Shown piece by piece: positions 57,239-64,000 of a DNA stretch of 64,000 nucleotides. Source of the stretch: Acidobacteriota bacterium (GTDB lineage: Bacteria; Acidobacteriota; Thermoanaerobaculia; Multivoradales; SZUA-115). Positions within the stretch are counted from its first letter, which is position 1; the number at the start of each line of letters is the position of its first letter. The position numbers and the translations under genes were made by a program. The DNA is taken from positions 1 to 64,000 of the forward strand of contig JAJRVQ010000138.1 in assembly GCA_024277255.1 (NCBI GenBank), in the 5' to 3' direction. Under the pieces are notes generated by a model, which worked only from the letters and a program-made list of their open reading frames with translations, was not told the origin of the DNA and made no database searches.

Positions 57239-57412
57239 ACACTGGTGTCCCGTGAGCTGAGTTGTAGCGGCAAGATCATCCATGACGCCAACCTGGTGGC
57301 AACCGCTTCGGTAGCCCGTGTTGACGCTCTGCTCACCGCCAACCCGAGGAACTTTCAACACTTCCGGAAGTGGCTCAAGGTGATCGACCTAAAGAAGGTC
57401 GGCTCCGACTAG
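57239..57412 (+). pseudogene. C-terminal half of a PIN-domain toxin
   Basis: A plus-strand frame without a clear start reads SGKIIHDANLVATASV then VDALLTANPRNFQHF, matching the second half of VapC-type PIN domains (IHDANIVAT and LLTANPxDF with two active-site aspartate/asparagine positions). It ends at TAG 57410-57412. The first half of the domain is missing upstream, where the lanthipeptide-like operon begins on the other strand. This is a remnant, perhaps cut off when that operon inserted. Confidence 0.6.
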
Positions 57413-60400
57413 CCGGTTATCTCCGCAAGTTCGGGGGTGGGAGCATCAAGCTCGGCGCGATCCTCCGGCGCGTCGTCCACCGAGTCGGGTTCCGAGTTCA
57501 CACCACCCCGCTCCCGCCATTGCAAAAGCAGGTCGTAGAGCACCGGTACCAGGACCAGGGTCAGGAAGGTGGCCAGGGTGAGGCCGAAGATCACGGCGAC
57601 ACCCATGCCGCGCCACCACTGACTGCTCTCGCCACCGGTGGTGAAGACCAGCCGGTGGAAGTCGAACTCGACGCCGGTCGAAAGCGGAATCAATCCCAGG
57701 ATGGTGGTGATGGCGGTGAGCAATACGGGGCGCACACGGCGCAGACCGGTGGTCACTACCGTCTCGCGGCGACCGAGCCCACGCGCGCGCAGTTGTTCAC
57801 CGTAGTCGAGCAAGACGATCGCATTGTTGACCACGATGCCGGCCAGGGAAATCACGCCGAGGCCGGTCATGATGATGCCGAACGGCAGGCCGGTGATCAG
57901 CAGGCCGGAGAAGACGCCGATCATCGACATCACCACCGAGGTCAAGATGATCAACGGTGTGGCCACCGAGTTGAACTTGCCGACCATCAGCGCCAGCACC
58001 ACGATCAAGGCCCACATGAAGGCCCGCGAGAGGAAGGACTTGGCCTCCTCCTCATCCTCGCTCTGACCGGCAAAGGAGATCTGGTAACCGGCGGGCAGAA
58101 GGTCGGCGATCGCTTCCAGCCGCAGGCGTGCCTCGCGGCGCACCGGCTCGGCCAGCTGCGGGCTGGTGACCTTGCCGCTGACCGTGACCACCCGCTTCTG
58201 CGCCTTGTGGCGAATGGCGGTCAAGGCGGTGGAGCGTTGGACGGTCGCCACCTCTCCCAGCGGGATCTGCACCCCGACTTCATTGACCAGGTTCAGCCGC
58301 CGCAGGTCCTCCGGCGAGGCGCGGAAGGGCTCGGCCAGACGCACCGTCACATCCGCCTCGTCCTTGCCGTAGCGGTGGACGGAAGCCTTGGTGCCGTTGA
58401 CCGCTGTGCGCACGGTGCGCGCGATCCCGGCGGTGGTCAAACCCAGCCGCGCCGCGTGCACGCGGTCGACCTGGACGGTGATCTCGGGACTGGCGGCGTC
58501 GAAATCGTCGTCGAGCGAGACCAGACCGGGAATATCTTCGATGGCGCCACGCACCCGCGCCGCGATCATGCCCAGAGTCTCGAAGTCGTCGCCGGAGAGT
58601 TCGATGGCCAGCGGATCACCGACCGGAGGCCCCTCCGGCGGCCGTTCGACATCCAGCGTCACGCCCGGCAGGTCGCCGGTCAGTTCGCGCACCTGGGCCA
58701 TCGTCTCGAAGGAGTTCTGCTCACGATCTTCCCGATCGAGCAGGTCGAGAGTGATCCGCCCCAGCGCCGCATCCCCACCCTGTCCACTGCCGCCGAAGTC
58801 GGCCTGGCTGCCGGCACCGACGCCGACGGCAACGACCTCCAAATCGGGTAGCTCCACTAGCCGCTCTTCGAGGATCCGCACGATCGCGTCGGTACGCTCG
58901 AGACGCGTTCCGGGATCGGATTCCACGTTGACGAAGATCTGCGGCGGCTCGGTTTCGGGAAAGAACTCGATACCGTGGTTGAACTTGGCGAAGACGGCGG
59001 CGACGATCACAAAGAGCAGTAGGGTCGCCGCGATCACCGCCAACCGATGGTCGAGCGCCCACTCGAGTAGCCCCTTGTAGTGACGAATCACCGTCTGGCC
59101 GCGGCGATCGAGCCAACCACCGAACCGGCTACGCCGCTCCCCATCCCGCGGTGGTGGACGCAGGAAGCTGGCGCACATCACCGGGTTGACGGTGAAGGCG
59201 ACCGCCAGCGAAGCGAGCAAGGCGATCGACAGGGTCAGCGGCAGGAAGTACATGAAGCTGCCGACGATGCCGGGCCAGAAGAGAAGCGGTGCAAAAGCCC
59301 CCACGGTGGTCAAGGTGGAGATGGCGATCGCCCCTTGAACTTGCTGTGTGCCAACGCTCGCCGCCTCCGACGGCGTCTTGCCCTCGGACATGTGCCGGTA
59401 GATGTTTTCGATCACCACCACCGCGTTGTCGACCAGCATGCCGACCGCCAGGACCAGCGCGAAGAGCACCACCACGTTGAGCGTCACCCCCGCCATCTGG
59501 AGCACCACGAAGGTGAGCAGCATGGAGAAGGGAATCGCCAGACCGACAAAAAGAGCGGTTCTAAACCCCAGCACGAACATCAACACCAGCACCACCAGCA
59601 CCAGGCCGGAGAGGATGTTGTTCTCGAGATCTCTGACCATGCGGCGGATATCGGAACTCTGGTCGGCGAGGAGGTGCGCTTCGACCGTCTCCGGCCATGC
59701 GGCCGACTCTTCCTCGACGATAGCCCGCACCTTGTCGGCAATCTCGACGATGTTGGCGCCGACCCGCTTCTGCACCGAAAGGGAGACCGATTGGCGGCCA
59801 TCGATGCGGGCGATCGAGGTGCGTTCCTCGAAGCCGAAACGGACCTTGGCCACGTCGCGCACAAAGATCGGCGAGCCGCCGGGCGAGGCGATGACGAAGT
59901 CCTCGATCTCCCGCGGATCACTGACCTCGCCGGGCACCCGCACCGAGTAGGCGAGATTGCCCAAGTCGAGCTGGCCACCGGGGATCGACACGTTTTCGTC
60001 GCGCACCGCATCGATCACATCGTCCAAGGACAACTGGTAGAGGTGTAGCCGCTCGGGGTCGACTTCGACATGCACTTCGCGCTCGAGTCCGCCCACCAGG
60101 GTGACTCGCAGAACCCCGGAGATCGCCTCCAAGCGGTCTTCCAGATCCTCGGCCAGCCGCTTGAGCTGCAAGGGACCGATCTCGCCGGCCAGGTGGACCT
60201 GGATGATCGGAATATCCGAGAAGTTGATCTCCTGAATCTGCGGCTCTTCCACCTCCACCGGGAAATCGACCTTCGCCCGGTCGACCCGGTCGCGCACCTT
60301 CTGCAGAGCCGAGTCGATCTCGATTCCGGAATCGAACTCGGCGGTGACCACCGAGAGCCCTTCTTCCGAGACGGAAGTCAACTTCTTGAGACCGTCGACG

Positions 60401-60618
60401 CCGCTGATCTCCCGCTCCAGCGGCCGGGTTACCTGAGATTCGAGATCGGCCGGCGAGGCCCCCGGATAGATGGCGAAAGAGACGATCAGCGGCAATTCGA
60501 CATCCGGCGTGCTCTCCCGCGGCAAAGTGAGATAGGCGGCAACGCCGGAGACGATCAAGGCAGCGAGGAGAAAAAACACCGTCGCGCGGTGGCTGAGGCT
60601 GGCGGAGGTCAGGTTCAT
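57409..60618 (-). CDS. RND-family efflux permease (AcrB/MdtB type)
   Basis: From ATG 60618 (MNLTSASLSHRATVFFLLAA), a 1069-residue inner-membrane proton antiporter with twelve helices and two large periplasmic loops. The proton-relay segment LVLAVGMLVDNAVVVIENIY contains the TM4 aspartate. PRESTPDVELP at the first periplasmic stretch and SLAGIVVNNAIVLLDY late are typical of the hydrophobe/amphiphile efflux family. It is the third gene of a TolC-adaptor-permease operon, 10 bp after the adaptor. Substrate unknown. Confidence 0.92.
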   Translation of the reverse strand: MNLTSASLSHRATVFFLLAALIVSGVAAYLTLPRESTPDVELPLIVSFAIYPGASPADLESQVTRPLEREISGVDGLKKLTSVSEEGLSVVTAEFDSGIEIDSALQKVRDRVDRAKVDFPVEVEEPQIQEINFSDIPIIQVHLAGEIGPLQLKRLAEDLEDRLEAISGVLRVTLVGGLEREVHVEVDPERLHLYQLSLDDVIDAVRDENVSIPGGQLDLGNLAYSVRVPGEVSDPREIEDFVIASPGGSPIFVRDVAKVRFGFEERTSIARIDGRQSVSLSVQKRVGANIVEIADKVRAIVEEESAAWPETVEAHLLADQSSDIRRMVRDLENNILSGLVLVVLVLMFVLGFRTALFVGLAIPFSMLLTFVVLQMAGVTLNVVVLFALVLAVGMLVDNAVVVIENIYRHMSEGKTPSEAASVGTQQVQGAIAISTLTTVGAFAPLLFWPGIVGSFMYFLPLTLSIALLASLAVAFTVNPVMCASFLRPPPRDGERRSRFGGWLDRRGQTVIRHYKGLLEWALDHRLAVIAATLLLFVIVAAVFAKFNHGIEFFPETEPPQIFVNVESDPGTRLERTDAIVRILEERLVELPDLEVVAVGVGAGSQADFGGSGQGGDAALGRITLDLLDREDREQNSFETMAQVRELTGDLPGVTLDVERPPEGPPVGDPLAIELSGDDFETLGMIAARVRGAIEDIPGLVSLDDDFDAASPEITVQVDRVHAARLGLTTAGIARTVRTAVNGTKASVHRYGKDEADVTVRLAEPFRASPEDLRRLNLVNEVGVQIPLGEVATVQRSTALTAIRHKAQKRVVTVSGKVTSPQLAEPVRREARLRLEAIADLLPAGYQISFAGQSEDEEEAKSFLSRAFMWALIVVLALMVGKFNSVATPLIILTSVVMSMIGVFSGLLITGLPFGIIMTGLGVISLAGIVVNNAIVLLDYGEQLRARGLGRRETVVTTGLRRVRPVLLTAITTILGLIPLSTGVEFDFHRLVFTTGGESSQWWRGMGVAVIFGLTLATFLTLVLVPVLYDLLLQWRERGGVNSEPDSVDDAPEDRAELDAPTPELAEITG

Positions 60619-60628
60619 GATGCTGTCT

Positions 60629-61699
60629 CTAGTGGCCGGCGGATTGCGTGATGCGTTGGCCTTCGACCAGCTTGCGCGCACCGAGAGTGACTACTTCTTC
60701 GCTGGCCGCCAGACCGGAGGCGATCACCACGCGGTCGCCGACTACCGGTCCCAGCTCCACTCGCCGGCTATGCGCCCGCCCGTCGCTGACCACGAAGAGG
60801 CCGTCCGCATCGCCCAGATCGACCACCGCCGACAGCGGCACCAAGATCGCGCCGACGAGGGTGCGCCGGCTCAATTCCAGCCGTGCCGGCATACCGGGGC
60901 GAATGTGGCCCCGGCGGTTGTCGAGTTCCGCTTCGAGTTCCAGCGTGCGAGTCTGAGGATCGACCTCGGGAGCCAAGCGCACGATGCGACCGACCAGCAC
61001 CTCGCCGGGCAGAGCATCGACTCGCACCTCGACCGGTGAACCCACCTCGAGCAAGGGCACATCGTTGGCCGGCACCGGGGCGCGTACCTTGATCCTGGAC
61101 AAGTCGACCAGATCGGCGACCGGCTGGCCCGGGGTGACGAAGTCACCGACCTCCACCCGCCGTTCGGCGATCAATCCGGCCCACGGTGCTTTCACCTTGG
61201 ACTTGGACAGCTGGAGCTTCGCCGAGGCGAGCCGAGCTGCCGCCACATCGCGATTGGTCACCGCGTCGAGCAGTTGTTGCTTTGTGATCGAGCGTTTGGC
61301 GAATAGATTTTCAGCCCGCTGGTATTGCAGCCGCCGCTGGCGATCGACCGCCTCGGCTTCGGCCACCGCCTGTTGCAGGGAGCGCGTATCGATCGACAGC
61401 AGGAGCTTACCGGCGGCGACCCGCTGGCCGGTCTCGAAGTGAAGAGCTTCCACCACCCCGCCGACCTCCGCGGCAAGAACCGCTCGCCGGTTGGGCAGCA
61501 ACTCCGCCGGCAGGCTGGTGCGATCGGCCACATCCTCCACCTCGGGGCTCGCCGTCTCGACCGCCACGGTGCGCTCCCGCTGCGGTTCCTGCGCCGGTGG
61601 CGGTGCCGGTTCTTCGCCGGCGCAGCCGCCGAGGAGCACCACCGCCAGCCACAACCCCGAGCCCCAGACCAGCGCCCTGGCTGTGCGTCCCTGTCTCAT
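60629..61699 (-). CDS. RND efflux periplasmic adaptor lipoprotein
   Basis: A 356-residue membrane fusion protein with a lipobox VVLLGGC. A lipoyl/barrel-sandwich pair follows (RAVLAAEVGGVVEALHFETG; KVKAPWAGLIAERRVEVGDFV) flanking a helical hairpin (about 105-165), then a beta-barrel and a membrane-proximal domain. It links the RND permease to TolC. The ATG overlaps the TolC stop by four bases. Confidence 0.92.
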   Translation of the reverse strand: MRQGRTARALVWGSGLWLAVVLLGGCAGEEPAPPPAQEPQRERTVAVETASPEVEDVADRTSLPAELLPNRRAVLAAEVGGVVEALHFETGQRVAAGKLLLSIDTRSLQQAVAEAEAVDRQRRLQYQRAENLFAKRSITKQQLLDAVTNRDVAAARLASAKLQLSKSKVKAPWAGLIAERRVEVGDFVTPGQPVADLVDLSRIKVRAPVPANDVPLLEVGSPVEVRVDALPGEVLVGRIVRLAPEVDPQTRTLELEAELDNRRGHIRPGMPARLELSRRTLVGAILVPLSAVVDLGDADGLFVVSDGRAHSRRVELGPVVGDRVVIASGLAASEEVVTLGARKLVEGQRITQSAGH

Positions 61700-63186
61700 C
61701 GACTTTCCTCCGCCGCAGCCGTCGCCTGCGGCCCAGTATCGTCATCCGTCGACCCGTCCTCGGTCGCCTCCGTTTGCGGCGAGCGACCTCTACCCGGCAG
61801 GCGGCCGACAGCCCGATCGAGTCGCGCCGCTTCGCTCCAAACCTCGAAGTAGGCCTGCACCCGCTGCAACTCGGCGAGCACCTCCTGCTGCTGAGCGTCG
61901 AGCAGGTCGGCCTGCAATGCCACCCCCTCGCTGTAGCTCTCCGCCGCCACCCGGCTGGCCTCGCGCGCCGTCTGCGCCGCGATCTCGGTAGCCTGCCAAC
62001 TCTCCCAAGCGGCGCGGTAGGCGGAGAGGCTCCGCTCGATCTCCAGACGCACCCGCTGCACTAAATCGCGACGCTGCCACTCGACCTGGCGGCGCTGGCT
62101 GGCCAACTGCGCCTGCCTGCCCCGGCGCTTGCCACCATCGAAAAACTCCCAGCGCAGGTTGACCGAAAGCCGCCAGTCGTCGAAGAGCTGCTCTGAGAGA
62201 TCCTCGATCAGCCGCGCCTCCCGGCCGAAGCTGCCGGTTAGATCGACCTGCGGCCGAGCCTCGGCACCTTCAATGCGGTCGCGCAGCGCGAGCACCTCAT
62301 CCTGCAAGTCGAGGTCCGCCAACTCCGGCCGCCGCTCCAGCGCCTGGCGCAGCAGGTCGTCCACCTCCTCGGTCACGACCTGCGGTTCCGCGGTGAGGGC
62401 CAGCGGTTCGATCGGGGTGCCCGGCGCCAGATCGAGAATGGCGCGCAGCTCCTGTTTCGCCACCTCGACATCTCCCTCCACCCGCGCCACCGTCGGCTTC
62501 ACTGCGGCCAGGGCGGCGCGGGCGCGCAGCTGCTCCAGCCGGGTGGCGTCCCCCAACTCGAAACGCGCCTCGACCACCGCCAGCGCCTCCTCGCGCACCG
62601 CCTGCTGAATCTCCAGCGTGGCCAGAGAGCTGCGTGCCGAAAGCCAGTTGTAAAAGGCCTCAGCCGCAGCAGCAGCGGCGTCGAGACGGGCGAGGCGGAT
62701 CTGCGCATCGGCGATCGACGCCGCCGCCTCGGCCACGTCGACCGCTGCCGAAACCTTGCCACCCGTGTAGAGCGCTTGGCGCAGTTCAACCGCCAGGTGG
62801 TATAGCTCCTGGGTACCGGGCCGGAAGGTCACACCGTCGGGTAGGCCGTCGAGAAAACTCTCAAAATCCGGACTATTGAGAAAGGCTGGATTGCGCGACC
62901 GCCCCCAAAAGGCTACCAGCGCCAGCTCGGGAAAAGCCTCGCCGCGCGCCTCGCGAATCGCCGCTTCGACTTCCGAGCGGCGCTCTTCGATCGCCTTGAG
63001 GGCGGGGTTGCCGGCCAGGGTCAGCTGGACGACGCGCCGTAGATCGAGACGCTTTAGCTCGGCCCGCTTTGTATCGGGCCGCTGGGGCTCGTCGCCCTCG
63101 CTGCCCCATGACGAAAGCGGCAGCAATAGCACCACCAGCAACAACGTCCCGCCGATGAGATTCTGTCGTCTACTCACGTGCTCCAC
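61696..63186 (-). CDS. TolC-family outer-membrane efflux protein
   Basis: A 496-residue protein with a signal peptide (LIGGTLLLVVLLLPLSSWG) and two duplicated outer-membrane efflux repeats with long alpha-helical coils (for example SEVEAAIREARGEAFPEL and SYSEGVALQADLLDAQQQ). An acidic, Thr-rich tail follows. It forms the exit duct for the RND pump and is the first gene of the operon; 144 bp separate it from the upstream small membrane protein gene. Confidence 0.9.
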   Translation of the reverse strand: MEHVSRRQNLIGGTLLLVVLLLPLSSWGSEGDEPQRPDTKRAELKRLDLRRVVQLTLAGNPALKAIEERRSEVEAAIREARGEAFPELALVAFWGRSRNPAFLNSPDFESFLDGLPDGVTFRPGTQELYHLAVELRQALYTGGKVSAAVDVAEAAASIADAQIRLARLDAAAAAAEAFYNWLSARSSLATLEIQQAVREEALAVVEARFELGDATRLEQLRARAALAAVKPTVARVEGDVEVAKQELRAILDLAPGTPIEPLALTAEPQVVTEEVDDLLRQALERRPELADLDLQDEVLALRDRIEGAEARPQVDLTGSFGREARLIEDLSEQLFDDWRLSVNLRWEFFDGGKRRGRQAQLASQRRQVEWQRRDLVQRVRLEIERSLSAYRAAWESWQATEIAAQTAREASRVAAESYSEGVALQADLLDAQQQEVLAELQRVQAYFEVWSEAARLDRAVGRLPGRGRSPQTEATEDGSTDDDTGPQATAAAEESR

Positions 63187-63330
63187 CTCGCTCGGCCAGC
63201 CACCGGATCGATGGCGCTGAGCGGATCGAGCGCTGACGAAGTTCAGCCCACCGACCGCTCGGAAACTTCCGAACGGTCGGTAGGCTACCCACTATCGCTG
63301 AGGCGTGCAACCCCAACTCTGACGAGCAGT

Positions 63331-63837
63331 TCAGCCGCCAGCGGAACGCACCGGAGAAGCCTTGTACGCGGCGGTAAAATCCGCCACCGCGGCCAGCAAG
63401 AGCAGGAGCAAGCCCACCAGCGTTCCCACACCGTGCTCGCGCTCGATGACGCATTCAATCAGAATCGCCAGCAAGCCCAATGCCGTAGCGATCGTCGCCG
63501 CCGTCACGTAGGCCAGGGAGGGAGGTGATACCGGCGGATCTGTCTTGGGTCCTCCCAGCCCTCCAAGAGTCTGCACCGACGCGGCGTCGAGGACAATGCC
63601 GAGTACGGCAAGAAGGATCCCGAATTCGACGGCGATCACGCCGGAGTCGCCGAGACAACCCAGAAGGAAGGCCAAGAGAGCAGCCAAGGTCGAGACGCCC
63701 GCCGCGGCCAGCAGCAGTTGCGTCAGAGTCTGATTTTTGGGTGGAGGTGCGGTCGGCGGCGACACCGGGGGGTCTGTCTTTGGGCCTCCCAATCCTCCGT
63801 CGGTTGGGTCTTGAGGATTCTCATCATGATCTGGCAT
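63331..63837 (-). CDS. Four-helix membrane protein with internally duplicated motif
   Basis: A 168-residue protein with good GGAG spacing before ATG 63837. It consists of two tandem modules: the motif GGLGGPKTDPPVSPP (residues 14-28 and 92-106), each followed by two hydrophobic helices (about 43-62 and 67-85; 108-128 and 135-157). The helical halves are only loosely similar (LLAFLLGCLG versus LLAILIECVI), yet the motif is identical. No family recognised. Its start overlaps the end of the partial gene at the window edge, so the two are coupled. Confidence 0.65.
   Translation of the reverse strand: MPDHDENPQDPTDGGLGGPKTDPPVSPPTAPPPKNQTLTQLLLAAAGVSTLAALLAFLLGCLGDSGVIAVEFGILLAVLGIVLDAASVQTLGGLGGPKTDPPVSPPSLAYVTAATIATALGLLAILIECVIEREHGVGTLVGLLLLLLAAVADFTAAYKASPVRSAGG
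63520..63564 (-). repeat. Motif copy 2, second GGLGGPKTDPPVSPP
   Basis: Encodes residues 92-106 of the four-helix membrane protein. Compared with copy 1 (63754-63798), 10 of 15 codons differ and every difference is synonymous. Confidence 0.8.
63754..63798 (-). repeat. Motif copy 1, first GGLGGPKTDPPVSPP
   Basis: Encodes residues 14-28 of the four-helix membrane protein. It precedes the first pair of hydrophobic helices, as copy 2 precedes the second pair. Confidence 0.8.
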
Positions 63838-64000
63838 CAGGCTCTCCTCTCATCAACTTGGATTTCAAGATATTTCCCCACACTCTCACAGCCTCAGCCC
63901 ACTTGGATCTCAGTTTCTCATCGGCGGCGAGACCGGAGGATCCGTATTGCCGGTCGAAGAGCCATTGCCCCCTTGTGTAGAACTGGTGGTCCAGCTTGAC
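63824..64000 (-). CDS. Partial gene at right edge, C-terminal 58 residues
   Basis: An uninterrupted minus-strand frame enters from beyond the window and ends at TGA 63824-63826. The visible end reads LDHQFYTRGQWLFDRQYGS and later KLRSKWAEAVRVWGNI, a charged helical tail with no membrane segment. It overlaps the start of the membrane protein gene by 14 bases, typical of a coupled operon. The product is not identifiable from this fragment. Confidence 0.6.
   Translation of the reverse strand, partial: VKLDHQFYTRGQWLFDRQYGSSGLAADEKLRSKWAEAVRVWGNILKSKLMRGEPDARS

Noticed and set aside
57409-63186. RND efflux operon as the exporter of the lanthipeptide-like product
   Set aside because: Same strand but separated by 305 bp and a pseudogene; TolC-adaptor-RND operons of this kind are common generic pumps, so no link is claimed.

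Overview
The window is a GC-rich, densely coded chromosomal segment from a Gram-negative bacterium. This is shown by a TolC/adaptor/RND efflux operon, a PBP1B-type murein synthase, HflKC, an EnvC-like factor and several lipoproteins. The mix of an IPTL-CTERM giant surface protein, caspase- and CHAT-type peptidases with their own ECF sigma/anti-sigma pair, many TPR proteins and alkaline-phosphatase-superfamily proteins ending in a GYL tail suggests an Acidobacteriota-like lineage (Thermoanaerobaculia-like). That placement is inference; there is no rRNA or other phylogenetic marker here.

Layout. 1-4.1 kb: a VapBC-type toxin-antitoxin pair with a perfect operator-like palindrome, debris of a second pair, and a TIR-STAND-TPR protein (a defence-like patch). 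4.3-10 kb: a minus-strand envelope operon (phosphodiesterase-like protein, EnvC-like, S41 peptidase, YibQ-like deacetylase). 10.0-10.5 kb: a gene-free stretch with four successive inverted repeats. 10.5-17.5 kb: one 2348-residue secreted protein with eight GEVED repeats and a C-terminal IPTL anchor. 17.8-31.7 kb: mostly housekeeping genes (prenyl synthase, glutaryl-CoA dehydrogenase, glpX, dcd, DNA glycosylase, nucleoside transporter) interleaved with parts of an Rsb-like partner switch (STAS antagonist, HATPase kinase, PP2C phosphatase). 31.8-33.8 kb: hflK-hflC.

34.2-41.8 kb: a caspase-like peptidase gene faces a convergent operon of ECF sigma factor, zinc anti-sigma factor, CHAT lipoprotein and a 72-residue proline/acid-rich peptide with a strong ribosome binding site. 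42.0-44.2 kb: a tight FkbK-FkbJ-FkbH-like trio, the core for making a glyceryl-derived malonyl-ACP extender unit, without any polyketide synthase in the window. 44.7-53 kb: thioredoxin-like lipoprotein, small membrane proteins, PBP1B, a YbiT-like ABC-F ATPase and a TPR protein.

53.1-57.1 kb holds the most striking locus: a Cys-rich candidate precursor, an aminoglycoside-phosphotransferase-like kinase and a protein that fuses a HopA1-like domain to a complete LanC cyclase, in one tight minus-strand operon. This resembles class V lanthipeptide machinery (kinase plus HopA1-like lyase plus cyclase) in a fused architecture. It is followed by a tripartite efflux operon (57.4-63.2 kb). At the right edge is a four-helix membrane protein in which a 15-residue motif occurs twice, identical in protein but with 10 of 15 codons changed synonymously.
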